Source: an uncultured Pelagibacteraceae bacterium (GTDB taxonomy: Bacteria > Pseudomonadota > Alphaproteobacteria > Pelagibacterales > Pelagibacteraceae). From it: a stretch of 64,000 nucleotides of DNA. The notes under the pieces were generated by a model. That model did no database searches and was not told the origin of the DNA. It worked only from the letters and a program-made list of their open reading frames with translations. The stretch lies in assembly GCA_902629935.1 (NCBI GenBank), contig CACOSU010000002.1:1-64000 (forward strand), in the 5' to 3' direction. Below, piece after piece: positions 1 through 8,724 of the stretch. Position numbers and translations under genes: made by a program. Position 1 is the stretch's first letter. Every line of letters starts with the position of its first letter.

Positions 1-318
1 AACTGTCTTGAAGCAGATGAAATAGATAAGCGAAATAAAATAACTAAAAATTTAAGGTGCTTAGTTTGTCAAGGACAATCAATTTACGACTCTGATTCTG
101 AATTTGCGAATAGTTTAAAAATTTTAGTTGATAAAAAAATTGATGAAGGACTTTCTGATACCCAAATATATGAATTTTTTCAAAAAAAGTATGGAGACTG
201 GATATTGTATGATCCTAAACTAAATAAAAACACTTATATTCTTTGGCTAATGCCTCTATTGATCTTCCTTTTAGGTGGTGCAATAATCTTAAAAAAACTT
301 AAAAAAAAACAAAATTAA
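1..318 (+). CDS. ccmH: Cytochrome c-type biogenesis protein CcmH (3' part)
   Basis: The reading frame is open from the first base and stops at 316-318, so the N-terminus lies outside the window. The visible part starts just before the thioredoxin-like motif RCLVC (LRCLVCQGQS), the CcmH/CycL signature that handles apocytochrome c cysteines before heme attachment in the periplasm. A YGDWILYDP stretch, typical of the family, follows. A single transmembrane segment (about residues 81-98) and a lysine-rich cytoplasmic end complete it. The identification is firm; only the missing start limits it. Confidence 0.9.
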   Translation, partial: NCLEADEIDKRNKITKNLRCLVCQGQSIYDSDSEFANSLKILVDKKIDEGLSDTQIYEFFQKKYGDWILYDPKLNKNTYILWLMPLLIFLLGGAIILKKLKKKQN

Positions 319-334
319 TCTGTTAATAAATGCT

Positions 335-835
335 ATGATCCTAAAAAAATTAAATATTATTTTTTTCTTATTATTTTTTTGCACAAAAGTTTTAGCTGTA
401 GAAAATAGTTCACATCAATATAATTTTTTTACAGGAAATTTTGATTTCAGTGATGACAAACAGTCAGCACTACTAGTAGGTTTTCAACATCAAAATGAAA
501 ATTTGGAGAGAAAAACTTTTATTGGAAATATTTCTCCAATAACTGGAGGATTTATAACAGAAAATTCTGCAGTATATATTTATACAGGATTTGAATGGAA
601 TGTAGATATGGGTGCTTTAACTTTTACACCAAGTTTTGCACCTGGATTATATCACAAAGGTGATGGAAAAGATTTAGGTCATGTGCTTGAATTTAAATCT
701 GAAGTGCAATTATCTTATGAGATTTCAAAAACCTCTAGTTTTGGAATATCTTACAATCATGTATCTAATGCTAGTTTAGGAGACAAAAATCCTGGGGCAA
801 ATAGTTATATGTTTAATTTACTAAAAAACTTTTAA
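335..835 (+). CDS. PagL-like outer-membrane lipid A deacylase family protein
   Basis: A 166-residue protein with a signal peptide (hydrophobic residues 8-20, likely cut after VLA). Alternating beta-strand segments follow, and the C-terminus ends in Phe, as in outer-membrane barrels. Near the end it has HVSNASLGDKNPGAN (residues 142-156), matching the PagL / acyloxyacyl hydrolase motif that removes the 3-O acyl chain of lipid A. His142 and Ser144 fit the catalytic His and Ser of Pseudomonas PagL. The position 14 after the His, Glu140 in PagL as I remember it, is Asn156 here. Activity is therefore uncertain although the fold assignment is good. It starts 16 bases after ccmH. Confidence 0.7.
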   Translation: MILKKLNIIFFLLFFCTKVLAVENSSHQYNFFTGNFDFSDDKQSALLVGFQHQNENLERKTFIGNISPITGGFITENSAVYIYTGFEWNVDMGALTFTPSFAPGLYHKGDGKDLGHVLEFKSEVQLSYEISKTSSFGISYNHVSNASLGDKNPGANSYMFNLLKNF

Positions 836-843
836 GAAGAATT

Positions 844-1995
844 ATGAATTTAAAAGATTGTCATAACTTTAGTGATTTTAGAAAATTAGCTAAAAAAAAA
901 TTACCATCACCGATATTTCACTACATTGATGGTGCTGCTGATGATGAAATTACTTATGCCAGAAATACAAGTGCATTTGATGATGTTGATTTAGTACCTA
1001 ATGTTTTAAGAGGTGTAGAGAATGTTGATTTATCGACAACGATATTTGGAAAGAAATTAGATTTACCTTTTTATTTATCACCTACCGCTTTACAGAGATT
1101 ATTTCATTACGATGGTGAAAGAGCTGTAGGTAAAGCAGCCAAGAAATATAATACTATGTTTGGGGTATCAGCACTAGCAACAGTAAGTGTAGAGGAAATC
1201 TCGTCGCTTGTTGATACACCTAAAATGTTTCAGTTTTATTTTCATAAAGATAGAGGGCTTAATGATTCATGCTTAGAAAGAGCAAAAGCAGCTAAGTTTG
1301 ATGTTATGGCTTTAACAGTTGATACAATTACAGGAGGAAATAGAGAAAGAGATTTAAGAACTGGATTTACTTCACCACCTAAACTAACATTATCAAGTTT
1401 ATTTAGTTTTGCCACAAAGCCAATGTGGGGAATAAATTATTTAACAAAAGGTAAGTTTGAATTACCTCATCTTCAAGATTTTGTAAAAGAGGGTACTAGC
1501 ACAAATTCTTCAATAGGAAATTATTTCTCTACAATGCTGGATCAGTCAATGAACTGGAAAGATGCCGAACAACTTTGCTCTAAATGGGGAGGCCATTTTG
1601 CTTTAAAAGGAGTTATGAGTGTTGAAGATGCTAAGAGAGCAGTAGATATTGGATGTACAGGAATAATGGTCTCAAACCATGGTGGAAGACAACTTGATGG
1701 ATCAAGATCACCTTTTGATCAACTAGCTGAAATTGTTGATGCTGTTGGTGACAAGCTAGATGTAATCTGTGAGGGGGGAATTCATAGAGGAACTCATATG
1801 CTTAAAGCATTATCATTAGGTGCAAAAGCTTGTTCTGGTGGTAGACTTTATTTATATGCTTTAGCAGCAGCTGGACAAGCAGGTGTAGAAAGAGCTTTAG
1901 AGAAGTATAAAACTGAATTAGTAAGGGACATGAAGTTAATGGGCTGTACTAAAATCAGTGATTTAAACAGAAGTAATTTAAGATTTAGAAGATAG
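844..1995 (+). CDS. FMN-dependent alpha-hydroxy-acid oxidase/dehydrogenase, first tandem copy
   Basis: A 383-residue single-domain TIM-barrel flavoprotein of the LldD / glycolate oxidase family, oxidising an L-2-hydroxyacid to the 2-oxoacid. Visible active-site elements are the early Tyr in FHYIDG, QFYFHKDR, LTVDT, GNRERD, Lys255 in LKGVM, and SNHGGRQLD with His279 and Arg282. The FMN-phosphate region is unusual: EGGIHRGTH replaces the usual DGGIRRGTD (Glu310 for Asp, His314 for Arg). The next gene is a same-length paralogue 5 bases downstream. The substrate (lactate, glycolate or another) cannot be read from the sequence. Confidence 0.85.
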   Translation: MNLKDCHNFSDFRKLAKKKLPSPIFHYIDGAADDEITYARNTSAFDDVDLVPNVLRGVENVDLSTTIFGKKLDLPFYLSPTALQRLFHYDGERAVGKAAKKYNTMFGVSALATVSVEEISSLVDTPKMFQFYFHKDRGLNDSCLERAKAAKFDVMALTVDTITGGNRERDLRTGFTSPPKLTLSSLFSFATKPMWGINYLTKGKFELPHLQDFVKEGTSTNSSIGNYFSTMLDQSMNWKDAEQLCSKWGGHFALKGVMSVEDAKRAVDIGCTGIMVSNHGGRQLDGSRSPFDQLAEIVDAVGDKLDVICEGGIHRGTHMLKALSLGAKACSGGRLYLYALAAAGQAGVERALEKYKTELVRDMKLMGCTKISDLNRSNLRFRR

Positions 1996-2000
1996 TAATC

Positions 2001-3152
2001 ATGAACATAAATGATTGTTATAATTTTGAAGACTTTAGAAAATTAGCAAAAAAAAAATTACCAGCCCCTATCTTTCATTACATTGATGGTGGTGCAGATG
2101 ATGAGGTTACGCTAAATAGAAATACTGAGGCGTTTAATGATTGTGATTTAGTTCCAAATATTCTTAATAGCGTTGGTGAGCCAGATTTATCAACTACAGT
2201 ATTTGGTAGAAAAATTAGTATGCCATTATTTTTATCTCCGACAGCTATGCAAAGCTTATATGATCCGGAAGGCGATAAAGCATCTGCAAGAGCTGCTGAA
2301 AAATTTGATACTTTTTATAGTATGTCTACTATGGCGTCCTTCTCAATTGAGGAAGTTGCAAATATTTCAAGTGGTCCTAAACTTTTTCAGCTATATATTC
2401 ATAAAGACAAATCAATTACTGATGATTTAATTGAAAGATGTTCAAGGGCTAATTTTGATGGTATGTGCATCACTGTAGATACACTTGTGGCTGGAAATCG
2501 AGAACGCGACCATAGAACTGGCTTTACAACCCCGCCCAAATTTACTTTGGATAGTTTGTTAAGTTTTGCAATGAGGCCCGGATGGGTTTTTAAATATTTT
2601 ACTAATAAAAAATTTGAGTTGGCGAATATAAAAAATAAAACTGACAAAGGTACAAATATAGCTAAATCAGTAATGGAATATATAAATGAGCAGTACGATC
2701 CTGCGATGAACTGGCAAGATGCTGAATATTGTATAAAAAAATGGAATAAACCAATGGCACTAAAAGGAGTTATGTCAGTAGAGGATGCAAAAAAAGCAAT
2801 TGATATTGGCTGCACCGCAATAATGATTTCAAACCATGGAGGAAGACAACTTGATGGATCTAGATCTCCTTTTGACCAAGTTAAAGCGATTTCAGATGCT
2901 GTCGGAGATAAATTAGAAATTATTTTAGATGGGGGTGTCAGACGAGGAACGCACGTGCTTAAAGCACTTGCAGCAGGTGCGACAGCCTGTAGTTTTGGAA
3001 AAGCATTCTTATTTAGTCTAGGTGCGGGCGGTCAGTCAGGTGTTGAACGTCTTCTAGAAAATATGCACAACGAAATTAAGAGAAATATGGTACTTATGGG
3101 CTGCAAATCTGTAAAAGACTTAGATAGATCAAAAATTATTTATCGTAATTAG
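2001..3152 (+). CDS. FMN-dependent alpha-hydroxy-acid oxidase/dehydrogenase, second tandem copy
   Basis: A 383-residue paralogue of the preceding gene, alignable without gaps over most of its length, so the pair arose by tandem duplication. It keeps Lys255, His279, Arg282 and a normal DGGVRRGTH loop. However, the family's GR dipeptide that holds the FMN phosphate is GK here (Lys334). The two copies thus carry different substitutions in the same cofactor pocket. The central part (about residues 185-235) differs most between the copies, which is where substrate lid loops lie in this family. It is probably cotranscribed with the first copy. The exact hydroxyacid is unknown. Confidence 0.85.
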   Translation: MNINDCYNFEDFRKLAKKKLPAPIFHYIDGGADDEVTLNRNTEAFNDCDLVPNILNSVGEPDLSTTVFGRKISMPLFLSPTAMQSLYDPEGDKASARAAEKFDTFYSMSTMASFSIEEVANISSGPKLFQLYIHKDKSITDDLIERCSRANFDGMCITVDTLVAGNRERDHRTGFTTPPKFTLDSLLSFAMRPGWVFKYFTNKKFELANIKNKTDKGTNIAKSVMEYINEQYDPAMNWQDAEYCIKKWNKPMALKGVMSVEDAKKAIDIGCTAIMISNHGGRQLDGSRSPFDQVKAISDAVGDKLEIILDGGVRRGTHVLKALAAGATACSFGKAFLFSLGAGGQSGVERLLENMHNEIKRNMVLMGCKSVKDLDRSKIIYRN

Positions 3153-3226
3153 TTATAAAAATTATAAATACTTTTTCATAATGAATAATAGACAACAAAT
3201 ATGTTTTCAGTTACGTTCACAAAATT

Positions 3227-4393
3227 ATGAAATTAGCTCAATCGCTTGATAGACTTGGAACAGAAAGTGCTTTTACAGTACTAGCAGAGGCAAAAAAACT
3301 TGAGGCTCAAGGTCATCCTATGATCCACCTAGGTTTAGGTCAGCCAGATTTCAAAACTCCAAAACATGTTGTTGAAGCTGCAAAAAAAGCTCTAGATGAT
3401 GGTCATCATGGATATGTGATGTCTAATGGTATCCCTGAATGTAGACAAGCAGTTACACGTTGGATTAAAAAAAGATATAACCAAGAAGTTGATTTTGAGA
3501 GAATTCTAATTATGCCGGGTGGTAAACCTACGATGCATTATGCAATACAATGTTTTGGTGAGCCTGGAGCTGAAATAATTCACCCCACACCAGCTTTTCC
3601 AATTTATGAGTCTATGATTAATTATACTGGCTCAACAGCAGTTCCATATGATTTGACAGATGACAAAGATTTAAAATTTAATGCAGATAAGATTTTATCT
3701 TTAATAACCGATAAAACAAGATTGTTAATTTTAATTAATCCAAATAACCCAACAGGAAGTTTTGTAGAAAAACCAGAAATTGATAAGCTAGCTGAAGGAT
3801 TAAACAAACATCCTCATGTAACAATTTTAAGTGACGAAATTTATAGTAGGCAAATTTTTGATGATAAGGAAATGCCAACTTTTTTCAATTATCCAGAGTT
3901 AAGAGATAGATTGATTGTTTTAGAAGGTTGGAGTAAAGCTTACTCAATGACAGGTTGGAGATTAGGTTGGAGTTTTTGGCCAGAGCATTTAGTTGAACAT
4001 GTAAACAAACTACTTATCAATAGTGTTTCGTGTGTTAACGCGGCCGCTCAGTTTGCTGGAATTGCGGCTTTAGATGGCCCAGACGACTCCATTCATGCTA
4101 TGATGGACAAATTTACTCAAAGAAGAAAACTAATTCATGAAGGCTTAAATAGTTTACCAGGAGTAGAGTGTAGTTTACCAGGAGGTGCGTTTTACGCATT
4201 TCCAAAAGTAATTGATACTGGGATGAATGGTGCCGAATTTTGCAAAAAAGCGATGCACGAAGCAGGAGTTGCAATAGTTCCAGGAACTGCATTTGGCAAA
4301 ACTTGTAATGATTATGTAAGATTTAGCTTTGCTGCTTCTCAAGATAATATTTCTAATGCGTTAGAGAATATTAAAAAAATGCTTACTAAATAA
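3227..4393 (+). CDS. Class I/II PLP-dependent aminotransferase (AspC-like)
   Basis: A 388-residue fold-type I aminotransferase. It shows the N-terminal GLGQPDF motif, NPNNPTG and SDEIYS for PLP and substrate contacts. The Schiff-base lysine is Lys237 in GWSKAYSMTGWRLGW, and a C-terminal RFSFA holds the carboxylate-binding Arg. The length is normal for the family. Lying between hydroxyacid oxidases and a GlcD-like oxidase, it could aminate the 2-oxoacid they produce (for example glyoxylate or pyruvate); that is inference. The 74-base gap upstream contains only a weak AT-rich dyad and no clear promoter. Confidence 0.85.
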   Translation: MKLAQSLDRLGTESAFTVLAEAKKLEAQGHPMIHLGLGQPDFKTPKHVVEAAKKALDDGHHGYVMSNGIPECRQAVTRWIKKRYNQEVDFERILIMPGGKPTMHYAIQCFGEPGAEIIHPTPAFPIYESMINYTGSTAVPYDLTDDKDLKFNADKILSLITDKTRLLILINPNNPTGSFVEKPEIDKLAEGLNKHPHVTILSDEIYSRQIFDDKEMPTFFNYPELRDRLIVLEGWSKAYSMTGWRLGWSFWPEHLVEHVNKLLINSVSCVNAAAQFAGIAALDGPDDSIHAMMDKFTQRRKLIHEGLNSLPGVECSLPGGAFYAFPKVIDTGMNGAEFCKKAMHEAGVAIVPGTAFGKTCNDYVRFSFAASQDNISNALENIKKMLTK

Positions 4394-4434
4394 ACTGTAT
4401 TTTCTTACGATTTTCATTATTATTAATAATTGAA

Positions 4435-5808
4435 ATGATAGATCAAGTTCATTCACAGTTAAAAAAAATTTTCAATGGTCGATTTTCGACCTCTGAGTCT
4501 ACAAGGGCAAATTATGCCAGAGGTGAAGACACTTATGATCCTATTTTATCTCAAGCTGTAATTTTTCCAGAAACAAATGAGGAAGTTTCGCAAATTTTAA
4601 AAATTTGTAATGAAAATAAAATCCCCGTGGTTCCATTTGGTACAGGAACCTCCTTAGAAGGAAACGCTGTAGGTAATTCCAATGGTATTACAATTTCATT
4701 GGAAAAAATGAATAAAATATTATCTGTTAATGCTGAAGATTTTGATTGCAGAGTTCAAGCAAATGTTACGAGAAAACAATTAAACGAGCACTTAAGAGAA
4801 GATGGCGTGTTTTTTCCAATTGACCCAGGTGCAGATGCAGCTTTAGGGGGCATGGCATCTACATCGGCTTCAGGCACTATGGCGGTGAAATATGGCACAA
4901 TGAGAACTGTTATTTCTGGTTTAACTGTTGTTTTACCAAATGGTGAAATTATAAAAACTGGCAGTAGAACTAAAAAAACTTCTGCAGGTTATAATTTGAC
5001 CAACTTATTTATTGGGTCTGAAGGAACTTTAGGAATAATTACTGAGGTACAGGTTAGATTATCTCCTATTCCTGAAAGTATAATGAGTGCTGTTTGTTAT
5101 TTTCCAGATTTAGATTCTGCAGTAAAAACTGCTCAAGAAGTAATTCAATATGGTGTACCAATTGCAAGAATTGAAATGTTAAATAAAGATCAAATGGAGA
5201 TCAGTATTAAATATTCTAAGTTAGACAATGTAAAAGCCTCCCCAACATTGTTTTTTGAATTTCATGGAAGTGAGACGACAAATAATGAGGCAATAAGTAT
5301 TGTTGAGGAATTATCTAAGAACAACAATGGAAGTGATTTTCAATGGGCGTCTTCAACTGAGGAGCAGAAAAAATTATGGAAAGCAAGACATGATGTTTAT
5401 TATTCTGTTAAGGCATTAGGAAATAATATGAAAGTCTATTCAACCGATGTTTGTGTTCCTATTTCAAAATTAGTTGAGTGTATATCTTGGGCAGAAAAAG
5501 AGGTAAATAGGCTTGGCTTAACAGCACCAATGGTTGGTCATGTGGGTGATGGTAATTTTCATTCAATAATTTTATATGATCCACACGATAAGGAAAAACA
5601 AAAAAAAATAAGACAGTACAGCGACGATCTTATAAATAAAGCTCTAGAACTAGAAGGAACAATAACTGGTGAGCATGGAATTGGGTTACAAAAAAAACAT
5701 TATCTTTTAAAAGAACATATGGATAATATCCCTGTAATGAAAGCAATTAAAAGAAGTATAGATTGTAATAACATTATGAATCCAGGAAAAGTTTTTGATT
5801 TAAATTAA
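4435..5808 (+). CDS. FAD-linked 2-hydroxyacid oxidase (GlcD / D-lactate dehydrogenase type)
   Basis: A 457-residue FAD-binding type 4 oxidase. The FAD loop PFGTGTSLEGNAVG (around residue 65) and the segment GSEGTLGIITEV (around 195) form the PCMH-type FAD domain. GHVGDGNFHS, GEHGIGLQKK and the terminal MNPGKVFD form the substrate cap typical of GlcD and mitochondrial LDHD. Such enzymes oxidise D-2-hydroxyacids such as D-lactate or glycolate. No glcE or glcF partner is adjacent, which favours a stand-alone D-hydroxyacid dehydrogenase over a full glycolate oxidase complex. It complements the two L-specific FMN enzymes upstream. Confidence 0.85.
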   Translation: MIDQVHSQLKKIFNGRFSTSESTRANYARGEDTYDPILSQAVIFPETNEEVSQILKICNENKIPVVPFGTGTSLEGNAVGNSNGITISLEKMNKILSVNAEDFDCRVQANVTRKQLNEHLREDGVFFPIDPGADAALGGMASTSASGTMAVKYGTMRTVISGLTVVLPNGEIIKTGSRTKKTSAGYNLTNLFIGSEGTLGIITEVQVRLSPIPESIMSAVCYFPDLDSAVKTAQEVIQYGVPIARIEMLNKDQMEISIKYSKLDNVKASPTLFFEFHGSETTNNEAISIVEELSKNNNGSDFQWASSTEEQKKLWKARHDVYYSVKALGNNMKVYSTDVCVPISKLVECISWAEKEVNRLGLTAPMVGHVGDGNFHSIILYDPHDKEKQKKIRQYSDDLINKALELEGTITGEHGIGLQKKHYLLKEHMDNIPVMKAIKRSIDCNNIMNPGKVFDLN

Positions 5809-5818
5809 TAAAAAATAT

Positions 5819-6772
5819 ATGAAAAAAATTCTCATTACCCGAAAACTTCTAAGAACATGCGAGGACAAGGCAAAAGAAATTTTTAATTCAAATTTTAATC
5901 TCAATGATGAATTATATTCGCAAAATAAACTTATAGAACTTAGTCAGGGTTGTGATGGAATTTTGTCATCACTGACAGACAAATTAGATGCTGAGACAAT
6001 CAATAAACTCCCTGATAGTATTAAAATAATATCAAATTTTGCTGTTGGATTTGGTAATATAGATTTAGAGGCAGCCAAAAATAAAGGAATTGCAGTAACA
6101 AATACACCAGACGTTTTAACAGATGCGACTGCTGAAATTGGGGTTTTATTAATACTTGGGGCTTGTAGAAGAGCTTCAGAGGGTATTGATAGTGCTAGGC
6201 AAGGAGGCTGGAAATGGTCTGCTGATTATCTAATAGGAAAACAATTAACAGGGTCCAGGTTGGGAATTTTAGGTATGGGAAGAATAGGCCAAAAAATAGC
6301 AAAAATTGCAAAATCTTTAGGTATGATTATTCATTATCACAATCGATCAAAATTAAGTGAAGATAAAGAACAAGGTGCAACTTATCATGCCAATTTAAAA
6401 AGTCTTTTGTCAGTATCAGATGTGCTTTCAGTATGTTGTCCTGCATCAAAAGAAACAGTGGATATGATTAATAAAGAGACATTAGAGTACTTACCAAAAG
6501 GTGCTGTAGTTACTAATGTTGCTAGAGGGGATATTATTGAAGATGAAGCTATGATTGATGCTCTTGATAGGAGAAAAGTTTATGCTGTTGGATTAGATGT
6601 ATACAAAAATGAGCCAAATTTAAATCCAGGTTATTTAAAACATAAAAGCGCATTTATTCTTCCACATTTGGGCAGTGCAACAAAAGATACCCGTACTGCA
6701 ATGGCTAACTTAGCTATTGATAATTTGGATGAATACTTCAAGACGGGAAATTGTAAAAATAAGGTAAATTAA
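5819..6772 (+). CDS. D-2-hydroxyacid dehydrogenase (glyoxylate/hydroxypyruvate reductase or D-glycerate dehydrogenase type)
   Basis: A 317-residue NAD(P)-dependent dehydrogenase of the D-isomer family. The Rossmann motif GILGMGRIGQKIAK is followed by the catalytic triad Arg236 (NVARGD), Glu265 (KNEPNL) and His283 (LPHLGSAT). It follows the FAD oxidase by 10 bases in the same direction, so it is probably in one operon and could reduce the 2-oxoacid that the neighbours make. Its length equals that of typical glyoxylate reductases. The true substrate (glyoxylate, hydroxypyruvate or another) and the NADH or NADPH preference are not resolved here. Confidence 0.82.
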   Translation: MKKILITRKLLRTCEDKAKEIFNSNFNLNDELYSQNKLIELSQGCDGILSSLTDKLDAETINKLPDSIKIISNFAVGFGNIDLEAAKNKGIAVTNTPDVLTDATAEIGVLLILGACRRASEGIDSARQGGWKWSADYLIGKQLTGSRLGILGMGRIGQKIAKIAKSLGMIIHYHNRSKLSEDKEQGATYHANLKSLLSVSDVLSVCCPASKETVDMINKETLEYLPKGAVVTNVARGDIIEDEAMIDALDRRKVYAVGLDVYKNEPNLNPGYLKHKSAFILPHLGSATKDTRTAMANLAIDNLDEYFKTGNCKNKVN

Positions 6773-6790
6773 AATAAGACTAATCGTAGT

Positions 6791-7690
6791 TTAAGTTCTA
6801 GATAGTAACAGAATTGTAACCCCAATAACAAAAATAATAATTCCAACAATCTCTGTAATTTTTACTTTCTCTTTAAACATATATTTTGAAGAAAAATAAC
6901 TAAACAACAATTCAATTTGACCAACAGCTCTTACAAATGAGGATTGTATTAAGGTGAAAGCATAGAACCAGGATAATGATGCTAATAATCCAGCAACTCC
7001 AGTTAAAAGACATTCGTACTTGTCACGATAAAGTTTTTTAAATTCTGACTTTTCAAAAAAAAATAAATAAATTGTTAAAATTAAAGTTTGTATAAATAAT
7101 CCAATGAATAGTGCCGAAATAGCTTTTCCAAAATTTGAGCTAATATTCTCCAATGTTAAAATAGCTGCTCTAAAATAAACAACACTTAAACCTAAGAACA
7201 AACCTGAAATCAAACCAATTAAAGTAGTTTTTGAAAATAAATTATTAAGAAAAAGTCTTAAATCTTTTACTGATAATAATATAACTCCAAGTGTTGATAT
7301 AATAATTCCACTTATTCCAAACTTATTTAGTTTTTCATTTAATATTAAATATTCAAACAGTGCTACTTGGATAACTTCTGTTTTGCTAAGAGAAGTACCC
7401 ACAACAAAATTTGAAAAATTAAATAAATATAATAAAAAAAATGTAAAGATAACTTGAAAAATTGATGCTAGAAAAATGTTAAGTAAGAAGTCTGATTGTG
7501 TTAAGATTTCTTCTAATACCTGTAAGTCTTTAAAGAATATAAAAAATAAAATTGCTGCAAACGGAAGGGCAAAAGCAAATCTAACATATGTCGAAGCTAT
7601 AGTGGAAATATCTTTATTTAATTTTTTCTGTAAGGATGATCTTAAATTTTGAAAAAAAGCTCCACAAACTGTAACTAATATCCAATTCAT
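6791..7690 (-). CDS. DMT-superfamily (EamA-like) membrane transporter
   Basis: A 299-residue protein made of ten hydrophobic helices in two repeats, the pattern of EamA-type drug/metabolite transporters. The ends LSWFYAFTLIQSSFVRAVGQIELLFSY-style helix 9 and the hydrophobic helix 10 are characteristic of the family. It is the only gene on the minus strand inside the hydroxyacid cluster. It converges with the upstream dehydrogenase gene (18-base gap) and diverges from the 3-hydroxyisobutyrate-dehydrogenase-like gene. Members export amino acids or small metabolites; the substrate here is unknown. Confidence 0.75.
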   Translation of the reverse strand: MNWILVTVCGAFFQNLRSSLQKKLNKDISTIASTYVRFAFALPFAAILFFIFFKDLQVLEEILTQSDFLLNIFLASIFQVIFTFFLLYLFNFSNFVVGTSLSKTEVIQVALFEYLILNEKLNKFGISGIIISTLGVILLSVKDLRLFLNNLFSKTTLIGLISGLFLGLSVVYFRAAILTLENISSNFGKAISALFIGLFIQTLILTIYLFFFEKSEFKKLYRDKYECLLTGVAGLLASLSWFYAFTLIQSSFVRAVGQIELLFSYFSSKYMFKEKVKITEIVGIIIFVIGVTILLLSRT

Positions 7691-7718
7691 AAATAATAAT
7701 TTATTTGTATTATGTTTA

Positions 7719-7730
7719 AAAGTCGACTTT
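7719..7730. promoter_or_regulatory. Perfect 12-base palindrome in a divergent promoter region
   Basis: AAAGTCGACTTT is a perfect palindrome lying between the divergent DMT transporter and reductase genes, 73 bases before the reductase start. A TTGACG hexamer (7744-7749) and a TATAAA hexamer (7770-7775) lie downstream, with a spacer (20) longer than ideal. An operator for a dimeric regulator is plausible but unproven; chance occurrence in such AT-rich DNA is reduced by the GTCGAC core. Confidence 0.35.
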
Positions 7731-7803
7731 GAATAGTACGATATTGACGATAAATATAAATAATGTTTGTATAAAAATTAAAAATTAATTACAGGGGATT
7801 TGT

Positions 7804-8718
7804 ATGAGTGATAAAATTGCTTTTATTGGAGTTGGAAATATGGGAAATCCAATGGCAGAAAACTTACTTAAATCTGGCCAAAAAATTACTGTATTTGATG
7901 TTTCAAAAGAAATGATGGAGCAAGCTAAAAAAAAGGGACTAAACACATCAGAGAGTATTGAAACTTTAATAAACGATGAGGTCTCAATAGTGATTACAAT
8001 GTTGCCAGAAGGTAAACATTCAAAAGAAATATATTTAGGCGATTATGGAATAATAAATAAAGTTTCAAAAGATTGCTTATTGATTGATTGCTCAACAATA
8101 GACATAGAAACTTCAAAAGAGATTGGAAAAGCTGCAGATAACCAAAATATTATGATGATAGATGCTCCAGTAAGCGGGGGAGTGATGGGTGCACAAAAGG
8201 CAACTCTTAATATAATGGTTGGCGGGTCTAAAGAAGCTTTTGAGAAAGCATTACCTGTTTTAAAAATTTTAGGAAAAAACATCTATCATGCTGGTGAAAT
8301 AGGAAGTGGTAATGGAGCTAAGATTTGTAATAATATGGCATTAGGTATTGCTATGATTGCAGCTTCAGAGTCATTAATGTTAGCTAAAAGATTAAATATT
8401 GATATCAAAAAAGTTCATGAAATAATGAAAAATGCATCTGGTAATAGTTGGCCAATTTCCGTTTATCCACCTCTGCCAGGTTTAATTGATGGCACACCAT
8501 CTAATAATAATTACCGTCCAGGTTTTTCCGCAGGTATGATGAATAAAGATCTCAAACTTGCTTATGAATGTGCAAAAAGTGTGAATGCTGAAACTCCATT
8601 AGGAAAGATGGCATTAGAAATCTATGATCAATTTTGCAAAGAGGGAAATGATACTAAAGATTTTTCAGCAATCTCAAAAGTTATAGGCGGAGATGCTTGG
8701 GATTATCCAATCGACTAA
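7804..8718 (+). CDS. 3-hydroxyisobutyrate dehydrogenase family reductase (MmsB / tartronate-semialdehyde reductase-like)
   Basis: A 304-residue beta-hydroxyacid dehydrogenase. It has the N-terminal NAD(P) motif FIGVGNMGNPMA, the substrate loop DAPVSGGVMGA, and GNGAKICNN with the family's catalytic Lys. A C-terminal all-helical domain includes the segment KDLKLA. A strong ribosome site (AGGGG, 7 bases before the ATG) supports the start. MmsB oxidises 3-hydroxyisobutyrate in valine breakdown, and GlxR/GarR reduce tartronate semialdehyde. The glyoxylate-type neighbours suit the second role, while mmsA far downstream suits the first. The sequence does not decide. Confidence 0.8.
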   Translation: MSDKIAFIGVGNMGNPMAENLLKSGQKITVFDVSKEMMEQAKKKGLNTSESIETLINDEVSIVITMLPEGKHSKEIYLGDYGIINKVSKDCLLIDCSTIDIETSKEIGKAADNQNIMMIDAPVSGGVMGAQKATLNIMVGGSKEAFEKALPVLKILGKNIYHAGEIGSGNGAKICNNMALGIAMIAASESLMLAKRLNIDIKKVHEIMKNASGNSWPISVYPPLPGLIDGTPSNNNYRPGFSAGMMNKDLKLAYECAKSVNAETPLGKMALEIYDQFCKEGNDTKDFSAISKVIGGDAWDYPID

Positions 8719-8724
8719 ATAAAT

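Noticed and set aside
3153-3226. Terminator after the hydroxyacid oxidase pair
   Set aside because: TTATAA-AAA-TTATAA can pair, but the stem is short and all A/T; such dyads are expected by chance here.
4435-5808. Complete glycolate oxidase complex
   Set aside because: Only the GlcD-like subunit is present; no GlcE or GlcF reading frame lies nearby.
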